64,000 nt of DNA from Scilla litardierei (lineage: Eukaryota > Streptophyta > Magnoliopsida > Asparagales > Asparagaceae): assembly GCA_030789695.1 (NCBI GenBank), contig CM061142.1, positions 145,237,637 through 145,301,636 on the forward strand, read 5' to 3'. A program made the position numbers and the translations under genes. The notes below the pieces were generated by a model. It was not told the origin of the DNA and ran no database searches. It worked only from the letters and a program-made list of their open reading frames with translations. The stretch's first letter is position 1; every line of letters starts with the position of its first letter. This document shows, one piece after another, positions 45,637-58,341 of the stretch.

Positions 45637-48085
45637 CTACATAACCTTTTCAAACTTTTGGCATAAAAGATCATTAGTAGCACCGTAAATAATATCGTCC
45701 ACATAAATCTGAACAATAAGAAAATTATCCTGTTCATGCAAGATAAACAAAGTGTTGTCTGCACTACCCTTTTTAAAGTTATTTTCCAAAAGATATGAAC
45801 TGAGACGATCGTACCAAGCTCTGGGAGCTTGCTTCAGACCATACAAAGCCTTTTGCAACTTGTAAACGTGATTTGGAAAACTATGACTTTCAAAACCAGG
45901 GGGTTGTACAACAAAAACATCTTCTTTCAAATAACCATTTAAAAATGCACTTTTCACATCCATTTGCTTCAATTTAAAACCTTTAAAACTTGCAAAAGCC
46001 AGCAATATTCTAATGGCTTCTAATCTAGCAACGGGTGCAAAAGTTTCATCACAATCAATTCCCTCAATCTGGTTATATCCTTTGGCCACTAATCTTGCCT
46101 TATTTCTGATTACATTTCCAGATTCATCAAGTTTGTTTTTGAAAATCCATTTAGTGCCAACAATTGGGTAATTATCAGGTCGGGGCACTAATGTCCAAAC
46201 ATTATTTCTATCAAACTGATTAATCTCATCATGCATGGCCATAACCCAACTTTCATCAGTTAAAGCGATTTCAACGTTCTTGGGTTCAATTTCAGAAATG
46301 AAGTCACCATGAATGCATAAGGCACACAAGTTATTGAAAGTGGATCGAGTGCGTATACCTTCCGCAGGAGTCCCCATGATCAGCTCAGGTGGATGATGTG
46401 GATTGAACCCGAGCTCTCCTCTTTCCAGTCTATTTCCTTGTGGTACTTCTGGTTCAGCTTCCTTTTGGCCTTCAGATGATTCAGCTATGTTTTCAGGCTC
46501 TGTAGTTTCCTTGTCTCCATCTCCAGCTTCAGTTTCCCTGAAATTTAAAGGATCTATTTCAGCTTCATCAAATTTCACATTAATTGACTCAACAACAGTT
46601 AAGGCTCGTTTATTGTAGATCCTGTATGCTTTGCTCCTTGATGAATATCCTACGAACACTCCTTCGTCTAATTTGGATTCAAATGTTCCCAGCTGATCTC
46701 CTGTGTTTAAAATGAAACACCTGCATCCAAATACTCTGAAATATGAAATGTTAGGAGTCTTGCCATGCCACAGTTCATAGGATGTTTTGTTCATTAAAGG
46801 TCTAAGCATAACCCAGTTGCAGACATAGCAGGCTGTATTCACTGCTTCGGCCCAAAAATACATAGGAAGAGAATAATCATTAAGCATGCTTCTTGCCATC
46901 TCTTTTAAAGTTCGATTCTTTCTTTCGACCACCCCGTTTTGTTGAGGTGTTCTAGGAGAAGAAAATTCATGTAAGATCCCTTTTTCCAAACAGAAGTTTT
47001 CAAAAACAGAGTTTTCAAATTCACCACCGTGATCACTTCTAATTTTCATAATTGAAAGATTTTTCTCATTTGAAACTTGATTACAAAAATTTTGGAAATT
47101 TTCAAAGGAATCCGATTTCTTGGCTAAGAAGTAAACCCATGTATATGTAGAAAAATCATCGATCAAAACAAAACAAAATCTCTTCCCATTGAGGTTAGCA
47201 ACATCGGTAGGCCCAAACAAATCCATATAAATCAATTCTAGGACTCGTGAAGTGGTAACTTCCCGAATTCCCGTAAAAGTGGATCTAGTTTGCTTACCTT
47301 TTGTGCATGCAACACACAACTTACCATTCTCGTACTGTTGATGTGGCAAGCCTCGGACCAGGTTTTTATTCTCCAGCTTATGTAGCAACTTCATGCTGGC
47401 ATGTGATAGTCTCCGGTGCCATAGTATAGCCTCCTCCTCCTTGCCAATCAAACATTTAGCAATTGTCATTTCTTCAATCATTATTGTATAAACATTATTT
47501 TTCCTATTGGCTATGAAGAGGGTATTACCTGTGACCGAGTCATAAATTTTACAAATTTTCTCATCAAAAAGTACTTTCATACCTTTGTCACAGAGTTGGC
47601 TTATGGACATGAGGTTGTGTTTGAGATTTTCAACCCAGAGGACGTCACAAATTTTAAAAGTATTGTTGCCAACAATACCTTTACCCATTACCTTGCACTT
47701 GCCGTTGTCCCCTAATGTAACACTTCCTCCTTCTTGCTTCACGAGGCTAAGGAACTTGTCGCTGTTCCCTGTCATGTGTCTTGAGCAGCCTGAATCCAAA
47801 TACCACTCACACAGTTGTTCCTTAGCCACGCTGAGTCCCTTGTTCGTGTCGCTTTCACCTATTAGGCAAAGTGATGATTGCGCTACCTCGTCTTGTGGTT
47901 CGTCTTCGTCGTCATCGTCCCATGTTACTGCAAATGATTTCCCTTTGGCTTCGGATGACGCGTTCTTTGTTGGACAGTTTTTCATGAAATGTCCAAATTT
48001 CTTACAGTTGAAACATTGAACACTTTTAGTAGTATTCTGTTCAGACGAGGAATTCAAAGGATTAAACTTATTAAAACGATTGAAC
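45637..48085 (-). pseudogene. pol: Copia pol: zinc knuckle, protease, integrase, RT
   Basis: Counting from the ATG at 48057: CCHC knuckle at residues 15-28 (the C-terminal end of Gag), protease active site DSG at 88-90, integrase zinc-binding domain and core ([31 protein letters not shown]), then RT from about 620 with the YVDD box near its end. It stops at TAG 45637-45639, where related proteins usually have Gln. The frame really continues upstream from the ATG to about 48085-48093, where one base is gained or lost in an A run relative to the gag frame. Confidence 0.9.
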
Positions 48086-48899
48086 CTTTTGCCATTTCAG
48101 ATTTTCCGGCAGGAGTTCTGATGAAGCGTCGGAATCCTCTGACCATCAGTGCATGTTCCTCGTCGAGATCTTCTTTGTCACTTTCTTCGGCTTTGAGAGC
48201 GATGGTCTTTAAAGGTTTAGCCTCACCTTTCTCTCTTGTCTCGACGGTTTTGAGTTCCAGCTCATGGGATAACAGATTCCCAATCAGATCATCTAGCTTC
48301 AGCTTAGTGAGATCTCTCGCTTCTTGGATGGCCGTCACTTTAGGCCGGAAGGAACTAGGAAGCGCTCTTAGGATTTTCCGAATGAGGTCGATGCTGTCGT
48401 AAGACTTTCCCAAGGCTTTTGAGTTGTATACGATGTCGGTGAAGCGAGTGTACATGTCCTTGATGGATTCTCCTGGTAGCATGTGGAAACCATCGTACTC
48501 TGAGCTCAGCAGCGCTAAACTGGACTCCTTCACCTGAGAGGTTCCTTCGTGAGTGACTTCGAGAGTGTTCCAGATTTCCTGCGCAGTAAGACAATGAGAT
48601 ATACTGTTAAACTCAGTTCTGTCAAGTGCACAGATAATTGCATTCATAGCTTTACCATTCAGAGCATAAAGTTTGTTATCGTTATCATCCCATTTATCTT
48701 CTGGTTTTGGTACATCAATATCTTCAATTTTGATTGTAGGTGGGTGATAGCCTTTAGCAACAATTTTCCAAATTTCAAGATCTGAAGAGACTAGGAAAAT
48801 TTTCATCCTAGCTTTCCAGTAAGCAAAATCAGTCCCATTAAATTTGGGTGGTCTAACTGTAGACTGTCCTTCAGCAAATGCTGAATCATATGTATTCAT
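48054..48899 (-). pseudogene. gag: Copia gag (frameshifted at its end)
   Basis: Starts at ATG 48899, 26 bases after the primer site. The Gag signature RPPKFNGTDFAYWKARMKIF lies near the N-terminus; the body matches UBN2-type copia Gag. The last 13 residues are out of frame after an indel near 48085-48093, so the zinc knuckle is in the next frame. In an intact copy gag and pol would be one continuous reading. Confidence 0.88.
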
Positions 48900-48924
48900 T
48901 ATGAACTAGACTCAAATAGCCAGG

Positions 48925-48942
48925 CCTGGTGCTCTGATACCA
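48925..48942 (-). other. Copia primer binding site
   Basis: TGGTATCAGAGCACCAGG on the minus strand, two bases after the 5' LTR; complementary to initiator tRNA-Met. Confidence 0.93.
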
Positions 48943-48944
48943 CT

Positions 48945-50599
48945 TGTAGGATCTAAATAAGGCCTAGAGGGGGGGTGAATAGGCCTTTGACCAAATTATT
49001 GCAAGACAAAAAATTAAGCCTAGTTTACAACATGCAGTTTAGGAATCAGACAATCAAAGCATTCACAGAAGACACAGGATTTAACGTGGTTCGGTCCCCA
49101 TGACCTACGTCCACCCCAATGAGCAATCACTTATAATGTTTCTTTAAGAAGTTACAATCTCCTTTAGATTGGTGCCCCAACACCTACCTGTCAGACCAAC
49201 TCAAGCTCACCAAAGCCAAAAAGAAACATTCAAGTATCACTCCCCAACCCAACTTGCCCCAACAAGTTTGGTTCCCAGAGTCCCAAATAACGGAAGAAAT
49301 TATATTACAGAAATGCTGATCAAAACATTAATAACTTCACAAATAACAAAGATCAAGAGTTTAGAAAGCTCATGTGTGAAGATCTCTCTGGTTGTCGTCT
49401 TTCAGCACATCAGTAGCTTCGCAACGCTTCTTACGGAATGATGATCGGATGTCTGTAGAAGAAGTAGTCGATGTCCCCGTGGAGGTAGTTGGTAGAAGTT
49501 CCTCACTCAAAATGATCTCATTTTCTGTACAGGAGGAACTAACTGCTCAACTTGCTGTCACTGCGTCAGGGATGAAGTCACGGTCGCAACGCTTCTTACA
49601 GAACTCAATTTGGATCTCTAGAACTCCACTTATTGATGAAAATGTGAAGAGATGTACATGGGTATATATAGGATCAACTTAACGGGTTTTGACACTGTGC
49701 GAAGGGATCCGAACCAACGAAAAACACGTTTAAAACACGTTAACGGGTCGGGTTTGAAAACTCGCTGTCGGCAGCGATCTCCGCCGTTGGATCGAGCGGG
49801 ATCTGATGAGGACGCGCCACGTGGCCATCAAAATTCGTGCGTCGGCGCCCGCCTCCGCTGACCCGGACCCGCTGTGTCGGCAACCGTCGGATCTTCATGT
49901 GGACGGTTGAGATGATGCCACATCGACGCGGATTACGAACAGCGGTGCCCGCCATCCGCGACTTCGTCCGATCGGTTGGTGACCGTTCGATGCTGATCGA
50001 GCGGCGCTGAAGAAGCCACGTCGCCCGCTTCGAGCGGCCGTTGGATGTGGAACGAACGGCGCAGATGATGCCACGTCAGCTTGGATTTAAATCTGCGATG
50101 AAGCGTATATATGCACAGTACCGTATGCCATATTTGCTGAGTATTTTCACTGTATTCTTGCGTATTTGGGAATCAAATAAATCCCAAAAATTCTGAAATA
50201 ATTCTCAAAAATCCCATAGCTTCATATTGACATGTGAGAATTTTTTTCACCTCATTTCATCTCTTTTAGAAAAAGTTTCTTCTTTGTATACTCAGTATTT
50301 TCTCGTATTTCCCCGTATTTGGACTTCAAACAATCTCCATAAATCCTGAGAAAAATCCCATGCTATTTATAGCCTATGATTAACTCTAGAGTATAGTTTC
50401 ATAGCTATACTCCATTGTTTGATCAGCTTGTGTAATTCCAAATGAAGTTTCACCCTTGTATCTCTACGTACTTGAGTACGTACATGTGTAACCTGAGCAA
50501 TCATGGCTATAGGGACCTGTGACACACTCAACAAACATATTAGAACAGTTCAGTAGGGTTTGTTATCATCAAACATAGGTTACGATGCTGTTTCCAACA
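48945..50599 (-). repeat. Copia 5' LTR
   Basis: Direct repeat of 41893-43549. The minus-strand TATA box is at 49661-49672. Confidence 0.93.
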
Positions 50600-50604
50600 C
50601 ACCG

Positions 50605-52105
50605 AACCGCGGGAAGATGTTGTTTTTAAAGAACTTGGCCACCACTCTGGAATCATTGGTTGGACTAGTTATCGCTTCAACCCACTTCGATACGTAGTCC
50701 ACGGCTACCAAGATATACTGGTTCCCTGAAGAGGAAGGGAACGGTCCCATGAAGTCCACCCCCACACATCGAAGATTTCTACCTCCAGGATGTAGTTTTG
50801 AGGAATCTCATTCCTTTTGGAGATATTCCCCGTCCTTTGGCATTTGTCACAGGCCTGGACGTAAGCATGTGTGTCTTTGAAGAGGGTTGGCCAGTAGAAT
50901 ATGCTCTGGAGAATTTTCGCAGTAGTCTTGTAAGTGCTCGCATGCCCTCCACATTGCTGACCGTGGCAGTGGGAAATTATGGAGGTCGCCTCAGTTTTAT
51001 GGATGCATCTTCGTATCACCCCATCATTGCAGGTTTTGTACAGATGGGGGTCATCCCAATAAAATTTGCGGACCTCATAGAAGAATTTCTTCTTCTGCTG
51101 GTAGCTCACATTGTGGGGGACGATGGCACAAGCCAGATAATTTGCGATGTCGGCATACCAGGGGGTCCAGGAGGAAGAGACGGAAAAAATATGCTCGTCA
51201 AGGAGCGAATCATCGATCGGCGTAGCATTTAAATCGAGGGTAGACATCCTGGACAGGTGATCGGCAACAACATTCTCCGCCCCCTTCTTGTCTCTGATTT
51301 CCAGGTCGAATTCCTGGAGGAGGAGAATCCATCTAATGAGCCGCGGCTTAGCTTCCTTCTTGCTCAATAGGTATTTGAGAGCCGCGTGATCTGTGTGCAC
51401 GATCACCTTAGCACCAACGAGATATTTCCGAAACTTGTCCATGGCGTAGATGACCGCTAACAATCCTTTCTCCATGGTAGTGTAATTCCTTTGGGCGGCG
51501 TCAAGGGTCTTGCTCGTATAATATATGCCATGCAGATTTTTATCCTTCCTCTGCCCCAAGACGGTGCCAACTGCATAATCACTAGCATCGCACATCAGCT
51601 TGAAGGGTAGATTCCAGTCCGGTGGCTGTATTATGGGCGCGGAAATCAAAAGCCTGCTTCAGGGTGCAGAAGGCTTCCATACACTCCTCGTCGAAGACGA
51701 AAGGCGTGTCCTTCACGAGGAGTTGGCTCAGCGGCCTGGAAATCTTCAAGAAGTCTTTTATAAAGCGGTGATAAAATCCCGCATGTCCTAAAAAACCACG
51801 GACTCCTCGAAGATTGAGGGGTGACGGAAGCTTTTCAATCACCTCAACTTTAGCCTTATCAACCTCGATTCCCCTCGATGAGATGACGTGACCCAGCACA
51901 ACCCCTTCTTGGACCATGAAGTGGCATTTCTCCCAGTTCAGGACTAACCCCTTCTCTTGACATCTCTCCAGGACTTTAGTTAGATTACTGTGGCACGAGT
52001 CAAACTTAGTCCCATAGACGGAAAAATCGTCCATGAAAACCTCCATGATGTCTTGGGAGTAGTCGGAGAAGATAGCAGACATGAGTCTTTGGAATGTAGC
52101 AGGGG
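50605..52105 (-). pseudogene. pol: Athila RT (C-terminal part), RNase H and integrase N-terminal part
   Basis: From high to low coordinate: RT from NAPATFQRLM with catalytic FMDD (MEVFMDDFSVYG), RNase H ([31 protein letters not shown]), integrase HHCC ([18 protein letters not shown]) and core start ([27 protein letters not shown]). Two single-base frame breaks are present: an extra T near 51645 between RT and RNase H, and a lost G in a G run near 50757-50762 just before the first integrase Asp. It is cut by the Tekay-like element at the left of RT and by copia within integrase. Confidence 0.88.
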
Positions 52106-52110
52106 CGTTA

Positions 52111-54899
52111 TGTAACGCCCCGCTTCCCAAAAGACACCGGAAGCGAGAGCGTTACGCGGTCCGCTTGAACTGGAGCGGTGAAGCTCGAGTTCAATAAGCG
52201 TCTGTGATTAAAACACAGATGCGGTCCTTGCAACTACCATTCAGAACAATCAGAAACACATCCAGAAAAGATAAAGCCACATCCAGAAATAATGTTCGTA
52301 CACAGAGTTTAACAATGCCACAGCTGTGCTAAAAGTAGCAACAAGGAAAGTAACGTACTCGAAAGTAACTACAACGACTAAAAAGGAACTAAGAAAGCAG
52401 TAAGGTGTCGGGGTCCACTAGTCCTCTGCTGGGAGAGGCACTGCGTCCGGTGCGAACTCCTGACTCTCCAACTCTGGCGTCTCGTACTGGTCCTCCTGGT
52501 ACTCAAGCTCTGAACCTGACATACATCCACAAACATGAATGTATGTCAGCTAGGGGTCTGCAAGAGAGAGTTAGCATCCCAAAGTGAAGTACACGATAGA
52601 TATATGAATTTTAGGAGCATCAATAATTTAAAAGAAGTGACTGCAGCAATTTAACAATTAACAATTTTATAGAACGCGAACGTACAATCCTAGGCATGCA
52701 ATTCTAGTCGATGGCAAGTTTAAAGTTAAGATTCTCTGAGTTGGTTAGTATTTCAATATTCACGATGACCAAGTTAGCGTTACAATGTCCACGTCAAGAA
52801 TTCACATCTAATCTAGGGTTCTCGCCTTTAGGTCGTGATGAGAAGGTCGTTCCTCTCACGGGGGCTTACCGTGATTGACACTAACCCACCGTGTCGGGTG
52901 GTACTCTTGAGAAGAGTACCTTTCATACGCCTAGTGGCCGCTCAACCCTAACCCCACCCAAAAGTTTTGCCGGAACACGAGCCGGCCTAGTCGACTCACA
53001 CGACATCACGATATCACGATACCGCCTTCGAGGCGCACGATTTCACGATGTCCATATTGTTAAACATGTCAGGACTCACTGTATTTTACTGTTAACAATA
53101 TTAAAGTTTTATGGTGACAGTTCTGCAAAGCGAAAACGGGTCGAACGACCGTTTCCGTAATTTCAATTAATGACGAATACGTCCTTTTTGTTCAACTTGC
53201 TACAGAAATGATTTTTTTCTCTTAGTGTTTGAAATGAGGATATATCGTATGATATACCGTTGGATCTCAATTTTTGTCCAGATTATCAGGGCATCGTTTT
53301 CATGCGTCATTACACGTCTACTTTTCAAGTTACACATCTCTAACTAAAAGTGACGCAAAACTTCCGAAACTTCAAAAATTCATATAAAATCGAATACTCG
53401 CCTGTTTTTGACGTTCTTGGCGTCGTTGGAATCGTCTCGACGAGTACTATGCCGTGGAGGGTTTGGTTCGCTATTTTGACAGAGTATAAAATCAAAAATG
53501 ACGTTTTTCAGTTCAGGTCAGATTTGCAAGAGCTCCTACGACGTCTATTCAATATGTTTTATTAGGTTTCTCTACTTTACGGTGGGGGTTATGAGTTTTA
53601 GGGGGTAGATCTACCAACCTGAAGTGAAGCGAGGGATCGGTTGACGTCAACGAGCAGTGGTGACGCTTGAAAACTCCGAAACAGCGAGCGTTGAGCGTCG
53701 GGTGGAGCGTTCTCGTCAGATCCGGGACTGTCAACGCGCACACGACCCGTGCGCGAGTGCTCGAATGCTGTGAGGGGGCGGCCGACGTCGGATCTGAGCG
53801 GTTGGACGAAAACACGGCTGTCGAAGACTCCCATGCGGCCTGTTGCGTGGTTGTGTGGCTGTGAAGATGGAGGGGGCAGCCGAGAGTTGGGAAGATGGAG
53901 GGGGCAGCCGAGAGTTGGGAAGATGGAGCTCGGGTGGTTACAGGACGTGGAAGGGGGAGAACTCAGAGGAGGAGAAGGAGGCTACGGGTGGTGGCCTGTC
54001 TGTGAGGAGGAAGAGACCGGGCATGTGGGGTTGCGGCCCTGTGATGGCGAGCTCCGCGCTGCGCGAGGGTTGCGCTAGAGAAGAAGGAGAGGGGCCGTGA
54101 GCTGTGGGTCTCAGGAGCAGGCGGATGTACGAGGGGGAAGGGAAAGTGGCCTCTTGCGGATTGATAGAAGAAGAAGAAGAAGGAGAGGAGAGGAGAAGTG
54201 CGGGTTTTCCCTGGGTTACGTGGAGATGGGAAAGTAAAGGGGGCGAATGTCTTTAGTCTAGGTTTTGTTTTTTTTGTTTTATTTGAAAGCCTAGGTTTAA
54301 TTTATAAGGAAAAGGGGTAGGGCTCTGTGCTATTCGTTTGGCCTAGGGTAGATGTGCTCTAAGGTTTTGATTTCCCATAGTTTTGTTTATTAAAAGGGGT
54401 AGAGGCTTGTACGTTGGTGGGTGGAGAGAATGGGTCAAAGGGATGATACGGAGGGATATTAAAAGATCGATTTAGATTTTCTTGTGATTTGATTCTAACT
54501 GTTTTCAATAGTATTCCCTTTTTATTTATTAAGAATTTGTTTCATTTTTTGAAAGCAGGGCCTTAGAATTGGAATATGTTTGATTTTATTATTTATTAAT
54601 TATTTATTCTTTTTAAAAAAAAATTCCCTTAAAAACGAAACTGAGAGCCTGCAGATGTTAATTGATAGTTTAGGTAAGGTTAGTTTAATAATTACGAATG
54701 TGATTAAGGCAATTTGATCTTTCGTCGTCTAAAAATCACAACGAAGGTACCTGAGCGTTTGCGCCTCCGAGAGGATCGTGCTAACGGGGTCTGATCACGC
54801 GTCTGGGCTACGGAACAAAATAATACAAACAAATACGGATATACTCACTACAAATGACATACGCGCTAAAATTCGTACAACCGAACATTGGTCGTTACA
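52111..54899 (-). repeat. Tekay-like element 3' LTR
   Basis: Direct repeat of 58961-61719. Minus-strand TATA box CCTTATAAATT at 54298-54308, followed downstream by a C-rich leader (about 53600-54200). Confidence 0.92.
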
Positions 54900-54944
54900 T
54901 CCTACCCACCTTACAGAAAATTCCGCCCTCAGAATTCCTAACAA

Positions 54945-55847
54945 TCACGGGTCAGGGAACAGGTGGGGGTAACGCCCTCTCATCTCATCTTCCCTCTCCC
55001 AGGTGGACTCTCCTGGCTAGCCGTGTTGCCACATCATCCTAACAAGGTCGACAGTCTTGTTTCGGAGTGACTTCTGACGTCTGTCAAGGATCTGCACTGG
55101 CTGCTGGTCATATGTCAGATCTGGACGAACGGTGATCTCAGAGTAGTCAACTGCATGAGATGGGTCGCTGATGTACCGAAAAAGCTGAGACACATGGAAG
55201 ACATCGTGAACACCTTCCAAGGATGGGGGCAAGGCTAAGCGGTAGGCTACCTCGCCAACCCTCTCCAGAACATCGAAGGGTCCGATGTATCTCTGGCTGA
55301 GCTTGCCACGTTTCCCAAAGCGAATCACTCCTCGATTCGGGGAAATCTTCAGGAAGACGTGGTCTCCCGGCTGAAACTCCAGAGGTCGCCGTTTAGCATC
55401 AGCCCAATGCTTATAACGGTCCTGAGCAATCCGAAGCTTGTCCCTGATATCTCGAACAACGTCCACTGCTTCGACTATCAATTCTGGTCCCAACAACTCT
55501 CTATCTCCAACATCGTCCCAGCTCAGGGTCGAACGACACTTCCACCCATAGAGAGCAGCGAATGGCGCCATGCCAATGCTCGCCTGATAACTGTTGTTGT
55601 AGGAGAACTCCACCAGGTGTAGATGATCCTCCCACGAACCCTTGAAATCTAGCATGCAAGCTCTCAGCATGTCCTCCAGAATCTAAATGGTCCACTCTGA
55701 CTGGCCATCCGTCTGCGGGTGATACGCAGTGCTGAACTTCAGACTGGTACCAAGATTGGTCTGCAGACTCTTCCAGAACTGAGATGTGAACCTCGTATCA
55801 CGATCAGATACGATACTCATGGGGACTCCATGCAAGCGCATGATCTC
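54945..55847 (-). pseudogene. pol: Tekay-like integrase C-terminal part and chromodomain
   Basis: Begins after candidate intron 2 with [17 protein letters not shown] (second core Asp), then a PQTDGQSEW motif containing the catalytic Glu, an in-frame TAG at 55683-55685, the integrase C-terminal domain (FQPGDHVFLKISPNRGV) and a chromodomain (PVQILDRRQKSLRNKTV). A TAG at 55017-55019 interrupts the chromodomain; the same frame continues with a matching chromodomain end (STWEREDEMR) to a TGA at 54945-54947. Chromodomains direct integration to particular chromatin. Confidence 0.85.
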
Positions 55848-55915
55848 CTACACAACATATTTCACGTCACAACTCGTACTAGAAAGAAATACGAAAGGAT
55901 GAGTCAGATCATTAC
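55848..55915 (-). other. Candidate intron 2 (68 bp) in integrase
   Basis: The segment starts GTAATG after AG, ends TGTGTAG before GAG, is not a multiple of three and contains stops. Its removal joins KYME to EIMRLHGVP with the spacing usual for the family. It holds CTGAC and a pyrimidine run ending TTTCTAG internally. An alternative is a small insertion with partial local duplication, since TGAAATATG inside it resembles GGAAATATATGG just upstream. Confidence 0.45.
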
Positions 55916-56827
55916 CTCCATATATTTCCTAGCCAGTATCTCCGTGGATTGTCCTACTCGGAACGGTATGAAGTGCGCAGTCTTGGTCAGTCGATCGACA
56001 ATGACCCAGATTGCGTCGTTCTGTTTGGTGCTCCGAGGTAAGCCAGTCACGAAGTCCATCGTGATGTGCTGCCATTTCCACTCCGGGATAGGCAGGGGCT
56101 GTAGTAGTCCGGCGGTGCGATGATGTTCAGCCTTCACCTGCTGACACACCAGGCATTTGGCAACACTCTGTGCCACACTTCTCTTCATTACATGCCACCA
56201 GAAATTCCGACGAAGATCCTTGTACATCTTCGTACCTCCCGGATGAATGAAATAAGGCGAACTGTGAGCCTCATTCATCAACTCTTCTCTGATATCCCCT
56301 GCAGGCACGCAGATTCTACTGTCATACCTCAAAGATCCATCATTGTGAATCAGAAAATCTGTCCGGAGTATGGCTTCGACTTTCTCTCTAATCTTCCTCA
56401 ACTTAGCATCACCAGCTTGAGCACTCTTGATCCGATCAACAATCGTCGACTGAATCTGCATGTTCATCAACGACGAAGTGACTCCCGGAAGAACAGCTTC
56501 AACATCCATCTCTCGTAGATCCTGCTGTAATCTCCACTGAGCTGTGAGAATCACCACCTCTGGCAGTCGGCTCAAGGCGTCCGGTACGACATTCACCTTC
56601 CCTGGGTGATACTGAAGGTCGATGTCGTAGTCTGCCATCAACTCCAACCATCTGCGCTGTCTTATATTCAGCTCCTTCTGAGTAAATACGTATTTCAAAC
56701 TTTTGTGATCATTGAATATCTTCACCTTCTCACTAAGTAAGAAATGACGCCAAATCTTCAGCGCAAATATGACAGCGGCGAGCTCCAAATCGTGGGTCGG
56801 ATAGTTCTTCTCATGGACTTTTAACTG
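55916..56827 (-). pseudogene. pol: Tekay-like RNase H end and integrase N-terminal part
   Basis: Same frame as the protease-RT ORF, separated by the TGA at 56828-56830. It holds the RNase H end ([41 protein letters not shown]), the integrase HHCC finger ([19 protein letters not shown]) and the first core Asp ([11 protein letters not shown]). It stops inside candidate intron 2. Confidence 0.87.
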
Positions 56828-58341
56828 TCACAAAGCATATGCGACTACATGGTTGTGCTGGTGCAGAACACAACCAAGTCCCTTCCCAGATGCATCGCAG
56901 AAAATCTCAAAGCCTCCGCTTCTGTCCGGAATAGCCAAGACGGGTGCAGTCGTCAGTCTCTCCTTCAAGGTGGAAAAAGCCTGCTCACAAGAATCTGACC
57001 AACTGAACTTGACATCCTTCCGAGTCAATCTCGTCATCGGCTCAGCTATCTTCGAGAAGTCCTTGATAAATCTGCGGTAGTAGCCAGCCAATCCGAGGAA
57101 ACTCCTGATGTCCGAAGCCGATCGCGGTGTAGGCCAATCACTGACTGCTCTGACCTTCTCCGGATCCACTGAGATGCTGGCTCCTGATACTACATGACCA
57201 AGAAATGCAACTCTGTCCAGCCAGAATTCACATTTGCTATACTTGGCATATAGTCGATGATGGCGGAGCATCTCCAATACCAATCTCAAGTGCTCTGCAT
57301 GCTCTTCCTCGCTCCTCGAGTACACCAAGATGTCATCTATAAAGATCACCACGAACTTGTCGAGGAAGTCGTAAAAGATGAGGTTCATGAGATTCATGAA
57401 CACTGGAGGAGCGTTGGTTACACCGAACGGCATGACAATGAACTCATAGTGCCCGTATTTGGTCCGGAAAGCTGTCTTGGGCACGTCATCCTTCTTGAAT
57501 CTGACTTGATGGTATCCGCTCCGAAGGTCCAACTTCGAAAACACCTTCGATCCACCAAGCTGATCGAAGATATCATCAATACGCGGCAGCAGGTACTTGT
57601 TCTTCACAGTGATCTGATTCAGCTCCCGATAGTCGATACACATCCTCCTCGATCCGTCTTTCTTCTTCACCAGCAAGACAGGCGCACCCCAGGGAGACAC
57701 GCTGGGATGAATAAAACCTTTCTGTAGCAGCTCGTCCAACTGCTTCCTCAGCTCCTCTAGCTCAGCTGGAGCCATACGGTACGGTGCCTTAGAAATTGGT
57801 TGAGCTCCTGGCATCAGATCAATGCCGAACTCCAATGCTCGATCAGGCGGCAGACCAGAAATGTCCTCGTGGAAAACATCCTCGAAGTCTCGCACTACAG
57901 CTGGCTTCTCCGGCTCTGCTATCATGGATGCGACAGTCGATCTGTACGGCTGGGCCCAGAACTTGACAGGTCCAAGCGAACATCCTCCGTTGACGAACTC
58001 GAACACTGGGTGGCCAGGAATTTCAAACACCACTTTCTTCCGGTGACAGTCGATCGTGGCGTAAAAAGCTCCTAACCAATCAATGCCGAGAATCGCATCG
58101 AAATTGGGTAGGTCGTGGACGATGAAGTTAGCATACAATTCGTGTCCACTAACCACCAACGGGCAAGGTCTACAACCAAGCGCAACCTTCACTACACCAT
58201 TCCCAGTCGTGATGTTCCAACACTTGGGAAGTGTGTAGGTGGGTATCGAGTGTTCGACTACGAACTTCCGTGACAGGATGCACATGGAAGCTCCAGAGTC
58301 GAACAGAGTCAGGGCTGGGTGAGAAGAAACTAGGATAACAC
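56828..58341 (-). pseudogene. pol: Tekay-like protease, RT and start of RNase H
   Basis: The active-site DSG lies about 14 residues after the intron 1 exit. RT motifs follow in order: [58 protein letters not shown] (catalytic Asp pair) and [18 protein letters not shown]. The RNase H start is [16 protein letters not shown]. It stops at TGA 56828-56830 where CGA (Arg) is expected, just before [10 protein letters not shown]. Upstream, the ATG at 58372 and first ten codons lie within candidate intron 1 and are probably not used. Confidence 0.88.

Larger units (their letters stand above)
41893..50599 (-). mobile_element. Sirevirus-like Ty1/copia element
   Basis: LTRs of 1657 and 1655 bp (minus strand TGTTGGAAAC..GATCCTACA), perfect caccg duplications (41888-41892, 50600-50604), initiator tRNA-Met primer site, gag, pol and a repeated polypurine tract. 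All copia domains are present in the order Gag, protease, integrase, RT, RNase H. One frameshift and one nonsense codon inactivate it. The near-identical LTRs suggest a recent insertion, into the Athila integrase. Confidence 0.93.

Noticed and set aside
48054..48100. Programmed frameshift between copia gag and pol
   Set aside because: The shift is at a simple four-A run without a clear slippery site, and related elements read gag-pol in one frame, so a mutation is the simpler explanation.
53549..54100. ORFs of 65-109 codons, repeated at 60424-61057
   Set aside because: Shadow frames of the Tekay-like LTR leader, present in both LTRs.
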